A stretch of 64,000 nucleotides of DNA. Origin: Serripes groenlandicus. Lineage: Eukaryota; Mollusca; Bivalvia; Cardiida; Cardiidae. The translations under genes and the position numbers were made by a program. Below the pieces are notes generated by a model. It ran no database searches, had not been told where the DNA came from, and saw nothing but the letters and a program-made list of their open reading frames with translations. Shown here one piece after another: positions 11,084 through 29,436 of the stretch; the first letter of the stretch is position 1; every line of letters starts with the position of its first letter. The DNA is taken from assembly GCA_031761405.1 (NCBI GenBank), contig JASEVX010000007.1, positions 27,802,859-27,866,858 on the forward strand, in the 5' to 3' direction.

Positions 11084-11504
11084 ACACCCAAATCGCTTAA
11101 CTCGGCTCATGTATTGAAGAGACGTTGGTCCAATTCATTTGTAAATCAGAAACACATAAACAGTGTAGGAAGTTGATGATTTATTAAGCTTGTAGTAATA
11201 ATATCAACACAAACACACACATACGCCAATCATAAATAATAACAAATCATCTCAAACCAGTTATGTGTAGGCTAATAATGCCATTTTCTCCACTCTTTCA
11301 CTTATACTCCTTACTTTCGACAAAATTGCAATATGGCGATTATTGGAATCTTTGTTTGGAGAATGTCCATCCTATGGAATTGCTCTTCTTTGTACACATC
11401 TTCGCTATCCATAGGTACTTCGTACATTTCATTCCTATATTATGGAAATTAAAGCACCAAGTACCCCTGCCAAAATGGCTTCTAAAGATGTTTTTACATT
11501 GTCT

Positions 11505-11699
11505 CCCACATGTTGACCACTCCGAAGCAGACGATTTTTGAAAACGTTGTGGAAAAAGGAGATTTTGCTCATAATGAGCGATATCTAATTTTGTCACAAT
11601 CTTTTCAACTTGATTCAATAATTATATTTTCATTAATGAAATGTTTTATATTTCCAGAGTCATCTGCGGAGATGCTGTTTGTTTGTGGGAATGGGTTAA
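11505..11699 (+). mobile_element. TTAA-MITE, left end decayed
   Basis: GAAGCAGACGATTTTTGAAA, hairpin TTTTGCTCATAATGAGCG, and right end GTGGGAATGGGTTAA. Confidence 0.65.
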
Positions 11700-11819
11700 A
11701 AAGATATTTAAAATATGCAGATTTTCAAGTTCTTTCTACCCATGTATTCAATGAATTCGAAGAGCCTACAACAGCGTATCAGATAATGAGTTGACCCTAT
11801 ACCACTTGAAAACACCATT

Positions 11820-12000
11820 TGAACTATCTGCATGAGAAGACGTTCGAAAACAACATGGCAAAAGAGAAATTTTTCTTTAAGCCACAATGCTTTTATCTCT
11901 TTTTAATAATTAATTAATAACATTTTCATTTATATTTTTGCTTTGAAGTTTTCGAAGTCGTCTGCAGCAGGCCTGTTGTACGTCTCAAAAGGTTCATTGG
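11820..12000 (+). mobile_element. degenerate MITE
   Basis: GAAAACAACATGGCAAAAGAG and GTCGTCTGCAGCAGGCCTG in family order. Ends lost. Confidence 0.4.
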
Positions 12001-12377
12001 GACATAAACAGAAAAACAACAAGTGAAATAACGCCTTATTATGAACAGGGAAAAACCCATCACTTAAGAAACCTCTTCAAGTTACTTTCAATTTCGGTTA
12101 CTTCAAATAACAAAATGAACTTATTATACAGTGTACATCATATAAATATGTCTGCTTCGTCTTCGGGGATCTTTGGACCAAACCGACCAAACGGTGTTAG
12201 CCCTTACTTAATACAGACACATTTTGAGCATCTACAGCAGATAATTGACAGCTATATATTCTATCTGAAGGTGTTTGCAGCAGAAACCATTATGTTGTGG
12301 GTACTCAAAATAATTTTCTTGGCAAGATGATTCTTTTCGATATTTACAACATAGGCGTTGGAGGTCAATTTAGAATG

Positions 12378-12511
12378 AACCGTTTCCCACATTCAACATA
12401 AGACGTCTTTGAAAACTTGGCAAACGGAGAAATTACTCCTTTTTCACAATGTGTTCAAAGGTTGTTCCCTGCAGAGGCATCAAAATATGTCTGTATGAGG
12501 AAAAAGGTTAA
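12378..12511. mobile_element. short TTAA-MITE variant
   Basis: CGTTTCCCACATTCAACA left, AGGAAAAAGGTTAA right, with hairpin GAGAAATTACTCCTTTTTC. Long spacer deleted. Confidence 0.6.
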
Positions 12512-12890
12512 CGAAACAAAAAATACATCACATAGTTAAGGCTCTTGTTCACATTCAGATTGAAGTTATCTTATTAAGACTCAAGCTACATGTTCATTTA
12601 TCAAGTTGATTATTTACGCTATATTACAAGGCAATCATACCATACAACAATAATTATCTATTGCAATCAAGGAGTTTCAAAATAAGTGTGAAACATGGTT
12701 TTCATCACTCGCTTCATGCAACCAACGTTCATGCAAGTATCCTATCATTTATACTTCAATAATCATTGCATTAATTTTCACACATTCAAACCCTCGTATC
12801 CTATATCTAGACTGTGATGCAAAATACTAGATGGTTGTAACTTTCTCCTCCCAAATATGTGTGTGGACAATAAGCACTTTTGGAAATCCA
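12512..12890. other. no recognised feature
   Basis: AT-rich, no supported feature. Confidence 0.45.
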
Positions 12891-12895
12891 GACCA

Positions 12896-13112
12896 TCATA
12901 ACCCTTTTTTTTTTATGTGAAGACGCACATCAATGCAGCTGCAGCGGATTTATTTTAAAAACAGTGAAACAAAAGGAGAAATTGCTTATGATGAGCAATT
13001 TTTAATTTTGTCACAATGTTTACAATCCTTTGGAATAATTGTTTTGCAAATGATAGAGATTTTCTGCATGTTTGCCTCCTGCTGTATAATTGTTATACAT
13101 TGGAAAGGAATT
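12896..13112 (+). mobile_element. degenerate TTAA-MITE
   Basis: GAGAAATTGCTTATGATGAGC hairpin plus CACAATGTTTACAATCC. Right end TTGGAAAGGAATTAA. Confidence 0.55.
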
Positions 13113-13544
13113 AAGCTGGTTAATTGCACATATATGTGTTACAGTACATATTCATGTAGGCTTTGTTAAATTACACCTGTCAACTTTGTATTGCCATAAT
13201 TGCTTCATTTCCGTGCAATTTGCCAATATGTCCACACAGTTAAGTTTACCACTTATAGAGTGACAATAAGCTGTAACTGTTACATGGAGTACATATTAGT
13301 TACAACCTATCTGCATCAAGTCATCAATCATAAAATATATTAAAAATCTGTACATCTGGGGACTGATCTTCTTTGATGTTTCTTTTATGGCTCTGGATAA
13401 ACTTGGTCTTAATACAGACAACTCTTGAGACCTATAAATCCGAATACTTTGGAAAAAGAAGAAATTGCCAAGATAAGCGATTGCTCATTTCCACTTTATG
13501 CTTTCAACTGTGTATCAATACAAGTATTTGGAACACTATTAACG

Positions 13545-13743
13545 CTCTCCCTCAACACTGCAACAGAAGACTTTAGAAAGCATGGTGACACAAGAATTGT
13601 TCATAATGAGCAATTTCTTCTTTTGCCACAATGTTTTCCAATCTATCCAATAATTATTCTGATGTTTTAAGAGACTTCTCATGACTTCCTCAAAATGGTT
13701 TCAAAGTAGCCTGCTGCAGACTTGCTGTAGGTGGAAAAGTGTA
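13545..13743 (+). mobile_element. TTAA-MITE, partly decayed
   Basis: TGCAACAGAAGACTTTAG, CATAATGAGCAATTTCTTC and GCCTGCTGCAGACTTGC, ending GTGGAAAAGTGTAA. Confidence 0.55.
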
Positions 13744-14027
13744 ACCCAATTACTGTTACCCTTTTTACTTTTTCGAACTGAAAAAATCGGAATAAACCAG
13801 TGAAAAATCTGAGCAGGAACATTTTGGGAAAAAGTACAGAACAGTTCAATAAAGGAGAAATTTTTCTTTATGAGTATTTATCCATTTCAAACATGTCTCC
13901 TAACAGTCATAAGGTTGTTCATATCATACATGAGTTAAAATTGGATTATTGGATGATTGGTCCTGTTTTGGTTTGTGTTCTTTACAAGGTTCATTAGTGT
14001 GGGTATATGTTACCACTAATGGTCTAA

Positions 14028-14247
14028 TTAACCATTTCCCACATACCACAAATCTCTTGCAGATGACTTTGAAACATATTGGCAAAAATGTAAAGACTCC
14101 ACTAATGAGAATTAAATTATTAAATAAAATTGAAAAACATTGTGATAAAAGTTAACACTATGAGCAATTTCACCTTTTGCCACAATGTTTTCATAGGTCG
14201 CCTGCTGCAGAAGTGTCAGAAAGCGGCTGTATGTGGGAAAGGGTTAA
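14028..14247 (-). mobile_element. TTAA-MITE, full length
   Basis: TTAACCATTTCCCACATACC left, ATGTGGGAAAGGGTTAA right, minus orientation. Confidence 0.85.
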
Positions 14248-14834
14248 ACTGGTATGTTGATGTTATTCGTTTATCTCTGAAACATTGGACTCAGAGGTAC
14301 ATTTTAAATCCTGCAGGCTCTGTCTTGTCAAAATTAAAGATATTGTAAAAAAAAGTACTAAAATTACTCAGAGTACTTTAATATCTGTGAAAAGTATGAC
14401 ATAACTATCTAGAGATCTAATCATCTATCAATGAATAAATTGCATTTAGTGGTCTAAACCCTCTGTTTTAGTTAAATATACAATATTTTCACTATTTCAT
14501 ATTGCTAAACAAAACCTTCAACTGAGCACTATACAGAAATTGTCCTTGAACAAAATAATCATAACATATAAATTCAGCAAAAACATAAGTTTTGACAAAA
14601 TAAAAAGCACTTTAAATATTCTATATCTTGTTTTCTTTTACAGTGTAAAACAATAAGTTACCAAGACCACCTTATCTAGAACCCACATTCCATTACATTT
14701 TCCTGTAATATTTATTTAAAAACTTTCTCTTTTCAATGACTTTCAACTGCATGTATATTACGTGTGTATATCATTAAGAAAATAATTCTAATAGTTAATT
14801 CACAGACGACTATATTAAACCAATCGAGTACACA
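14248..14834. other. RAB7 3' flank / probable 3' UTR
   Basis: Repeat-poor, AT-rich sequence next to the RAB7 stop. Plus-strand TTTATT near 14710 would be a minus-strand AATAAA about 125 bp after the stop, a candidate polyadenylation signal. Confidence 0.35.
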
Positions 14835-21227
<6,393 letters not shown>

Positions 21228-21299
21228 GTTGGTTTAATAAGTACGCAGATCTATTTAATCTGAAAATATACAATGCAATCATGTATTAACAATCCCTCC

Positions 21300-21521
21300 T
21301 TAAACCTTACCCACATACAACAAACCTGCAGCGGACGAATTTGAAAACATTTAAACATGATATGGATAATCTCTAAAAATGGAGGTATAGTTACTGAAAA
21401 AAAGTTGAAAATAATGTGTCAAAAGGAGTAATTGCTTGTTTTGAGTAATTTCTCCTTTTGACACAATGTTTTCAAAAGTCGCCTGCTGCAAATACGTCTA
21501 TAGTATACTGTATAGGGTTAA
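21300..21521 (-). mobile_element. TTAA-MITE, full length
   Basis: TTAAACCTTACCCACATACA left, TGTATAGGGTTAA right. Symmetric AAAAGGAGTAATTGC / AATTTCTCCTTTTGACAC hairpin. Confidence 0.8.
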
Positions 21522-21604
21522 TACATGGCATTTTACACACCATTGCTGCAGATGACTGTTTTTCACCGCTGTGTATTCACCGAATTATAAGAGATTTAAC
21601 ACTT

Positions 21605-21775
21605 CTTTAGCCTGACACCAGTGAGTCAGTGACTCGGTCATAAAGCTAATCCAATAATCTGAGCGCAAAGGATGGAAAGCAAATACTACAATTTTTAAAG
21701 ATTTTGGCATGACCTGGTTTTGGATCGAACTTAGACGGACACTCTACAACTTCACCATTTAGGTAGTCGACTTAT
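21605..21775 (-). mobile_element. degenerate SINE
   Basis: GAGCGCAAAGGATGGAAAGC, GGCATGACCTGGTTTTGGAT and CGGACACTCTACAACTTCAC follow the type 2 SINE order. Confidence 0.5.
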
Positions 21776-21904
21776 ACAGAAGATTTTAAAGACAACTGCA
21801 CCACAAATTTTAAAACATTGTGGAAAAAAATCCTGCATATGATCTTGTTAACTATTCATTAAACGTAAACTTTCCAGATATTGTAAATTGCTCCTCAGAT
21901 ATCT

Positions 21905-22212
21905 CTCAGCCCTTCCACATACTTTAAGTCAAACATATAGAAACTTTATATATAATTAATGAAAGAACAATTATTAAATAAAGTTGAAAACAATGTCAAA
22001 AATGTGGTTGCAAACACTGTCCAAAATATTGTACAACAAATATTGTCAAAAATTTGAATTGTTTTCATAAATGAGGGTTTGTTTCATCATTTTAAATAGA
22101 ATTGACAACATACTGGCAACAGGAGAAATTGCTCTGCCTCATTATCACAATGTTTTCAAAAGTTGTCTACTACAGATGAGTCAAAATGCATCTACAAGTG
22201 GGATAGGGTAAA
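21905..22212 (-). mobile_element. degenerate TTAA-MITE
   Basis: AAATAAAGTTGAAAACAATG, CAGGAGAAATTGCTC, GTTGTCTACTACAGATG, ending AAGTGGGATAGGGT. Confidence 0.45.
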
Positions 22213-22572
22213 ACGGTTCAGTTAATAGTTGATGAAGAAAAACAAGTATTTTTTTTCCAAGTAGAAACCAATTAACTTCCATTATCTGGAGCTATGAGCA
22301 TCATGAATGATAAATCATGATCCTGTTCTGTATGACCTTTCATTTGCAATGTTTTCGATTTCCCTTATGTGAACACATTTTGATACATATATGGCGAACA
22401 ATTTTGAAAACAACATTAAAATATAAGATACCGTCTTTTGGTGTACTGTTTAATAATCCTTTCCCACATGCAACAAATCTTTGAAATCAGTCGAACACAT
22501 GGAAAATCATTTAAATGAACAGAAAGAGGAGATTTTCATGATCATCTACAGCCAAAGCTCCGAATTTGATCA

Positions 22573-23022
22573 TTAAACCTTTCTCACTTGTAGACGTCTT
22601 CACAGCAGACGACTTTTGAAACCACTGTGACAAAAGAAGAAATTGCTCACACAAATTTATAAAATATAATAAGCAATTTCTCCATTTGCCACAAAATGCT
22701 CAACTCTATTATTTTTATTTTACTTATAGAGGTTTATCATATTTCTAACCAGATATTTTTTAACCCTTTCCCTCATATAGACGCTTTCTGACACCTCTGC
22801 AGCAGACAGCATTTTAAAAACATAGTGACAAAAGAAGAAATTGCACAAAACGTGCAATTTCTCCTTTTGCCACAATGTTTTCCACTTTTAGTCATAGGTT
22901 ATCCATTCAATTATGGAGATTTTCTATGTTTCGACAAAATACGTTCAAAGTCGTCTGCTGCAAAATTGTCGTATGAGGGAAAGGGTTAAGGAGCAAATTT
23001 TTCATATGTTGGAAAGGGTTAT
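22573..23022 (+). mobile_element. older TTAA-MITE interrupted by a second copy
   Basis: TTAAACCTTTCTCACTTGTA left. Hairpin and spacer run to AGATATTTT, then the inner element, then GGAGCAAATTTTTCATATG and GGAAAGGGTTA. Confidence 0.65.
22760..22989 (+). mobile_element. inner TTAA-MITE, young subfamily
   Basis: TTAACCCTTTCCCTCATATA left, ATGAGGGAAAGGGTTAA right. Nearly identical to the copy at 38285-38514. Confidence 0.92.
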
Positions 23023-23333
23023 ATATTCATGACACAAATTTCCGTATAATTCTATCAGCTTCCTTCCTATCTATCTTTTAATCCCTTTAACTTTGTATCC
23101 ATTACCCTTAATTAACCCTTTTACTCAGTTAATTATTATGGGTTGCTATCAAATAACACCAGAAGGAAAATAGTAACACCAGGAAAATCTCAGGTCCAAT
23201 TCTGATAAAGAGTTAAAGAGACAGTGGTTTTTTTGTGTACGTTTTTTCATTTCTCACAATGTTTAAAAACATGTTGGTTGCAGAAATAGGGTTTCGCTTC
23301 CAGTTTACAGGTTTTCTTTGCTTAAGTTTTACA

Positions 23334-23467
23334 TTAACCCTTTCACACACAGCAAATCTGCAGCAGACGACCATAAAAGATGAGAAATTTCACCTTTGGC
23401 AACAATGTTTTCAAAAGTTGTCTACTGCTATTGAATCAAAATGCATCTGCAAGTGGGAAAGGGTTTA
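23334..23467 (-). mobile_element. short TTAA-MITE variant
   Basis: TTAACCCTTTCACACACAGC left, AAGTGGGAAAGGGTTTA right. Lacks the long spacer. Confidence 0.75.
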
Positions 23468-23922
23468 TATATAATTCAAGCTTAGGATTAACTCAAACAA
23501 ATTACAAAGAAGAACTCAAGAGGCGTAAACAAGTCATCATCTGCACAATATCTATTTTACTCTAGGTTGTGGATGCTCAACAGAGTTGTCTTACTGAAAT
23601 ATTTTTTTCAGGTTTGACCTTTGGTTTTTGCAATAGGCTGAATGATAAAACAACTATCTTTTTACATTTAGCTAGCAACAGTAACGTAGATATGTCCCTG
23701 GCTAGTATTTATCATGAAATTTTCACTGGGAAGCTTGACCTTCTTCTCAAATTCTGAACTTGCAATTTTATTCATTTTTTTTTCACTTAAAAAGTTGCAT
23801 CCTGACTTTTGTGTAAAGAGACATCAAAAGATTTATTTAAGGGACATGAAAATATGATTTTTTGAAAATGAAATATGCACCTATCCAGAACTCTTTACTT
23901 ACTTTCAACTGATATACTATTC

Positions 23923-23944
23923 GGGGGGGGGGGGGGGGGGGGGG
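23923..23944. repeat. 22-nt poly-G tract
   Basis: Uninterrupted run of G on the plus strand. Confidence 0.95.
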
Positions 23945-24020
23945 ACTTCATTAACCAATCAAAAGACACTATCTATGTAGCCTCATTCTTAATAGATTCC
24001 TCCTCGAACATTGAATTTGA

Positions 24021-24230
24021 TTGGTCAGAATCGAAATAATAAATACGTCATCAATCTATTCTGAAGAGGTATTTTCCCAGATTCCTGTCTGTGATAATTC
24101 TAAAATGGTGGGTGCAATAACAGTGGATGACAATGAATGTTTTGCAGAGATTTTTCGAAATTCGGATGCAGAATTTGACGGCATTGAAAGGGCTCATTTG
24201 ATAGAACAACTTCATTTTGCGACGACTTAA
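24021..24230 (+). other. short open frame, possible decayed transposase N-terminus
   Basis: A 69-codon frame containing DDNECFAEIFRNSDAEFDGI, an acidic, phenylalanine-spaced style seen at the start of some piggyBac-derived proteins. No downstream transposase catalytic domain is visible in any frame. It could be an unrelated decayed fragment. Confidence 0.15.
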
Positions 24231-24614
24231 TGCTTTTCTCCCATATCATGATAATGACATTTCCCGTGATTGACAGCTGACTTGTTCGCGAGAATTTCGC
24301 AAACCACTCGTCCCACTTTTCGGTTATTGTAAAAAGGACTATTTATATAGCCACATGTTATATGTCTAATTTTTCCCAATTTGGCAAAAATTCGCGCTAA
24401 AATTTCCCAAAATGAAAGGCTAAGGCCTCTTCCCAATTTCTGGAAAAAAGGCCCTGGTTGTGTTGTCATTACTATGACAAGTGTTCAGTGTGCTTGTTTC
24501 ACCTAGTGGCCTTTGCTTTGTCATCATTATTAAAATCAAATAAATAAACATGGAGTTGTGTTTAAATAGATGTGTATCCCAAATGACCCTTTGCTTTGTC
24601 ATCATTATTAATTT

Positions 24615-24720
24615 ATTATTTATTTATTGGGTTTTTTACGCCGCTTTCAACAATAGTTCAGTTATATCACGGCGACAGTTCACTGTGTAAACAAACCAGT
24701 ACAGCGGATTCCTCTCATCA
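24615..24720 (-). mobile_element. truncated SINE
   Basis: TTTTTTACGCCGCTTTCAAC, GTTATATCACGGCGACAG, GTAAACAAACCAGTAC, then directly GCGGATTCC: a copy with most of the head deleted. Confidence 0.6.
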
Positions 24721-25096
24721 TTATTAAAATCAAATAGATAAACATTCATTTTTTTTTTTAAATAGATGTGTATTCCAAACGTCCCAGTTATGACACACAT
24801 ATCAATGACATAAGACATATCATTTTCTCCCAAAACATTTAGCCTAGTGAGAGACCTGTCCTGGTGAATATTATATATATATATGTATGATGAATGCTAG
24901 AAGGTTAATTTATAATAGTTGGATATTTGATCGTCAATTTTACAATGTGTTTAGTAAATTAAAATAAGGTAATTTAAAAGATTAATAATCTGTTATAATC
25001 TTCCAATTATCCTGATGATGATCACTGTTGTTTCTGATTCAAAAGTTTTCCAAATTGAAAACATCTCTATAAAGAAATGACGAGCTGAGGAGATTA

Positions 25097-25298
25097 ATAA
25101 ACCCTTACCAACATTAAACAGCAGACGACTTATATATTCATAGGTTATTAAATATCAAGGTGTAAAAATCTATAAACGTTTGTTCAATCAGAGTGGAAAC
25201 TATTGTGACAAAAGGAGAAATTTTTAAGAGCAATTTCTCCTTTTGTCAAATACTTTCAAAAGTCAGCTGTTGCATATGAGTCTACATAAGTGAAAGGT
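25097..25298 (-). mobile_element. TTAA-MITE, diverged
   Basis: AACCCTTACCAACATTAAAC, CAGCAGACGACTT, hairpin GAGAAATTTTTAAGAGC, ending GTGAAAGGTTAA. Confidence 0.65.
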
Positions 25299-25319
25299 TA
25301 AGAATTTTAAATAGCTGTC

Positions 25320-25495
25320 TATGGCAAAGGTTTCATAATTCATTGTTACATTTTGGAGCACTTGCAGCAGAGAAATATTGTGACAAAACGAAAATTTGCT
25401 CATCAATCAATAATCAAACATTTATAGTACATATTTTTGACTAGATGTTTTCAAAAATGTCTGCTTTTTTTAGTATGGGTGCAAGGATTAAGAAA
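25320..25495 (+). mobile_element. degenerate MITE
   Basis: CACTTGCAGCAGAG, GACTAGATGTTTTCAAAAAT and GTGCAAGGATTAA. Confidence 0.4.
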
Positions 25496-25499
25496 TCTC

Positions 25500-26339
25500 T
25501 GAAAAAATCAAGCAAGTCTACCTTACAGTTAATCCTGTGTCCTCCCCCTCCTGTTTCTGATAACAACAAGTTACAATAATTTCCAATGAAAGATAAAACC
25601 CTATGATCGCTTGTTGAGTGGCATGTGTGACTGTGACAATGAAAAAGTCCTCATCTATATCATCTATAACAAATGATTGTTACACCACAAAAAACAAACC
25701 AAATTGCTTAATGATGTATAGATATATGTAGGCGTTATCAATATGACAGGGAGTCATCAGCAGTCATCCATGTGACTTCAGGTCTCACTTTAGCTAAAGC
25801 GCTTATCAGTTCAAAGTGAAGTTTATCTCGGACATTACAAGTCAAATGACCATATTCACGCGTCCCATTAATTGCCATTTTGAAGCACTCATATCAATTG
25901 AAACTATGACAGAGAATTAAAAATAACTTTGTCGAAATTGATGTCCATAAAGTTTTGACAATCGAGAAAATTAAAGTCCCAGTTTGGTGACATCAGCTGG
26001 GTGGCTATCATTGTTTACTGAATCGAAACAGGGAAATGTCAAACAAAATAACAAATTTGTCTTGGCAAGATTCAACGGCTAATGGGTGTCAAACGTATGC
26101 ACCGAAACTGTTGAAACTTTATTCAATTGACATTATGCTAATTTAAGAAATCTAAAACATACAAACGTCTTTTCTCACTTCAATTAGAACACATCAATGG
26201 TCCACCCTCAAAATACAGAAATGGCGCAGTATCATGTGATGTAGTGACGTCATAGACTGGTTATTGATAACTTGGAGAAAAGCTGAGAACCAGCCAGTTA
26301 GCACGTGTGCTGTCAACTTCACAACTGTCAAACATTAAA
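25500..26339. promoter_or_regulatory. putative divergent promoter region of RAB7 and EEF1AKMT2
   Basis: This is the only repeat-poor stretch between the two divergent genes. The EEF1AKMT2 start codon is at its right edge. RAB7 needs a 5' UTR exon upstream of 21259; a donor-like CTGTAAG|GTAGAC on the minus strand near 25519 would fit one here. No TATA box or other core element is obvious. Inference from gene layout. Confidence 0.35.
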
Positions 26340-26410
26340 ATGGCAACTAACGATGATTCTGGCGAAGACAACCGTGATTTTGGTTCATCCAAGTTGGGGA
26401 CCAAAGAATA
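26340..26410 (+). CDS. EEF1AKMT2: EEF1AKMT2 exon 1
   Basis: Encodes MATNDDSGEDNRDF then GSSKLGTKE and two bases of a Tyr codon. Donor GTAAGC. Confidence 0.93.
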
Positions 26411-29404
26411 GTAAGCTCAACTTGAGTGTATTCGATCAAAATGCGACGTCACACCTAACAAGCCTTCTGACCATTGTTTGTTTATATATTACACAGTTTC
26501 GTCCCATGGTATTTTCGAACCCAAACGAATCTATAATTTGTTCAAACCCACAATCCTCCCCAACCCAACCGGAACCCAACCCCGGCAAACATCAAAAAAC
26601 ATACAATAACAAAACAAACAGGATTTTTGAGACACTCTTATTCACCATCCACCAGCATATAGTGCAATTTTGACCTATCGGCAGCAGGTGACTTTAGAAA
26701 ATATTGTGTCAAAGGGGCAAATTGCTAATGATTTTGTCAACTTAATTAAATAATAATAAACCTTTAATTATAGAGATTTTCCTTGTTTTTCGTGAAGAAT
26801 GTTAATCTTCAAATACTTCAGATTTAATGTACACTGACTCATAAAACATCTAACAATATCAATTGGTTTAAGTGTTTCTAGGTGTATAAGTAATTTGAGT
26901 CACGCCTCCTTTTACCACGATATTTAAGTAAATGTTCCAAAGGATCCACCTTGATTTATCTTTCGACTCTTCATCCTCATTCTTGCCCAAGAGTCTGATC
27001 TCGACAGCACCTTTTCACAATGTTGTTCTCACGCCCGCTCCCTCCTCTCTCTCTATATCCTGGCTTCTCTTGTAGCTATATTCCTGTCTCTTGGACATCT
27101 TTAACCCTTTCCCAGATATAGACGTTTTCTGACGCCTCTGCAGCAGACGGCTTTTTGAAAACATAGTGACAAAAGAAGAAATTGCACAAAACATGCAATT
27201 TCTCCATTTGCCACAATGTTTTGCACTTTTTGTCATGGGTTATCCATTCAATTATGGAGATTTTCTATGTTTTAACAAAATACTGCAGAATTGTCGTATG
27301 AGGGAAAGGGTTAATACTTCATCTTTTCAATACTGGTCAGCCTGATTTTCAAATAATTTTGTAGAAATGTTCCTAGGGTGACCTAGCTTACCTGACCACA
27401 AAATGAGTTAATGTGGTTGACTGTGGTTGGCATGACAAATCACATCACATATAAGTCAGGTGAGCGATATTTTAGTTCTATGGAGAACTTTGGTTGCTGT
27501 GGCATCAGAAAGGGGTGGAATGGGCCAATCTTTAAAATTCTTCTCCTCTGAATCCACTTGTCAGATTGCAATATAATTTGTTAGAAAAGTTCCTTTGGTA
27601 ACCCTCTACAAAAACTGTTTAAGCCATAAGATTAGTTGAAATTCATACGCATTTTGATCCATCTGCAGCAGATAACTTTTGAAAACATATAGTTGCAAAA
27701 GGAGAAATTGCTCAATAATTAAGCTTTTATTTATATAGATTTTCAATAAGTTTACCTAGATGTTATCAAAGTTAACCACTGCATGTTATTGTTTGTGGAA
27801 AAGGGTATAAAAAGACTGAATTGATAAATGTTGATAAAAATGACAATACTTCTAGGACTTTATAAATGTTACAATACAATACAATCACTTATAAACTTTC
27901 CCACATGCGGCAAAAAATACAGCAGATGACTTTTAAATGGATGAATAATTTTTAAATACAGTTGAAAACAGTGTTATAAAAGGAGAAATTGCTCATTCTG
28001 AGCATGTAGTTTTCAGGCCAAATGTTCCAAAGAGCATAAGCACTAGCCTTCAACACACATTTTCTTTTACTAATTTCCCTATTTGAAATGTTTGATAGTG
28101 TTTTCGAGAGCTGTAATTGGGAAAGGGTTCAATTCAAATTATGTCCAATGTAGTTATTGATATAAACATTTCAAACTTACCGGACCTTAATACATGTTGT
28201 AAGTTTACTTTATCTTTCTTACTGTCTAGATTTGTTCTTATTTGCCTGATTTTGTTCATAAAAGGGAACTTGTTCCTATTACTGTTTATTGTTCAGAAAT
28301 AAACGCAGTCTGAATTAAAATCAAGTAATTCATAAAAAACAAGTCAACTATGAAATATGATTACACTGGTACATGTGATATATTATCCTGAGAGTGTTTT
28401 ACTGTAAGTCACTTGAAATTAATCCACTTACTACCTACATCTTTTAACATTTTCCCACATACAACACATCTGCATCTGATGTCTTTAAAAATAAGTACAT
28501 CTATTGGAAATATTTGGCAAAAAGGAGAAATTGCTCATTGCTAACTGATGCTTTTTGAAAACATTATTGCTAAAGGAGAAATTGTTAATAATTATACTTT
28601 TGCCACAATGTTTTCGAATTTATTCAATATTTTTGACTGCATTGTCAATGTTTTCAAGGTCGTCTGCAGCAGATTTGTTGTACGCGGATTAACATTTTAT
28701 AATTCTGTCCATGATCAGGTTTTTACTGTTTTTCAGCTGGGATTCTGCCTATGAACGAGAAAATGAATCGTTTAAAGACATGGGAGACGTTGGAGAGATT
28801 TGGTAATTTTCTTTATAATTATGTTTTATTAAGTCTACTGAATCAAAGATGGGATTATTAATTTGTTTGATTTTGTATTGTGTTTTATGCAGTTTTCAAC
28901 AGTTTTGTAGTTATTGTATGTTATTTCTTAAGTAAGTTACTACATGCAGTACTACTTGCCCCAATTCCATCAATGATACTTAGCGCTTAGTAATATTGAA
29001 ATTCTTTAGAGTGTATTTTATCATTTTTGTTTTCCTAAAATAAAGGCAAAAAGAATATATTAAAGTTTTATATATTAAACTATAAGGGAAACAAAACTGA
29101 TGAAATATGCTTTTAACCCTTTCCCTCATATTGATGCTTTCTGATGCCTCTGCAGCAGACGGTTTTGTGAAAACAAAGTGACATAAGTAGAAATTGCTCA
29201 AAACAAGCAATTTCTCCTTTTCCCACAATGTTTTCCACTTTTAGTCGTAGGTTATCAATTCAATCATAGAGATTTTCTATTTTTTGACAAAGGCTGACAC
29301 TCTACCATTACACCATTTTCGAAGATTGGAGGACAGATAGTAATTTTCTTTTTGACAAATATTTTGTCATAACATTTGATCTGTCAGTGATAAGGTGTTT
29401 CATT

Positions 29405-29436
<32 letters not shown>

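Larger units (their letters stand above)
10391..11160. repeat. tandem segmental duplication (about 400 bp) with a MITE in each copy
   Basis: CATTTAGGGCGGCA..TTTAGACTGG flanks both copies on the left (10397 and 10797). AAACACC(A/C)AAATCGC ... TTGAAGAGACGTTG flanks both on the right (10698 and 11082). The MITE in copy 1 is plus and in copy 2 minus, at the same position. Confidence 0.8.

Noticed and set aside
26305..26673. 122-codon plus-strand frame overlapping EEF1AKMT2 exon 1
   Set aside because: Different frame from the methyltransferase start, crosses the exon 1 donor and has no recognisable domain.
28736..28736. Upstream alternative acceptor for EEF1AKMT2 exon 2
   Set aside because: Only the acceptor ending at 28736 gives the YWDSAYERE sequence and the phase needed by exons 1 and 3.
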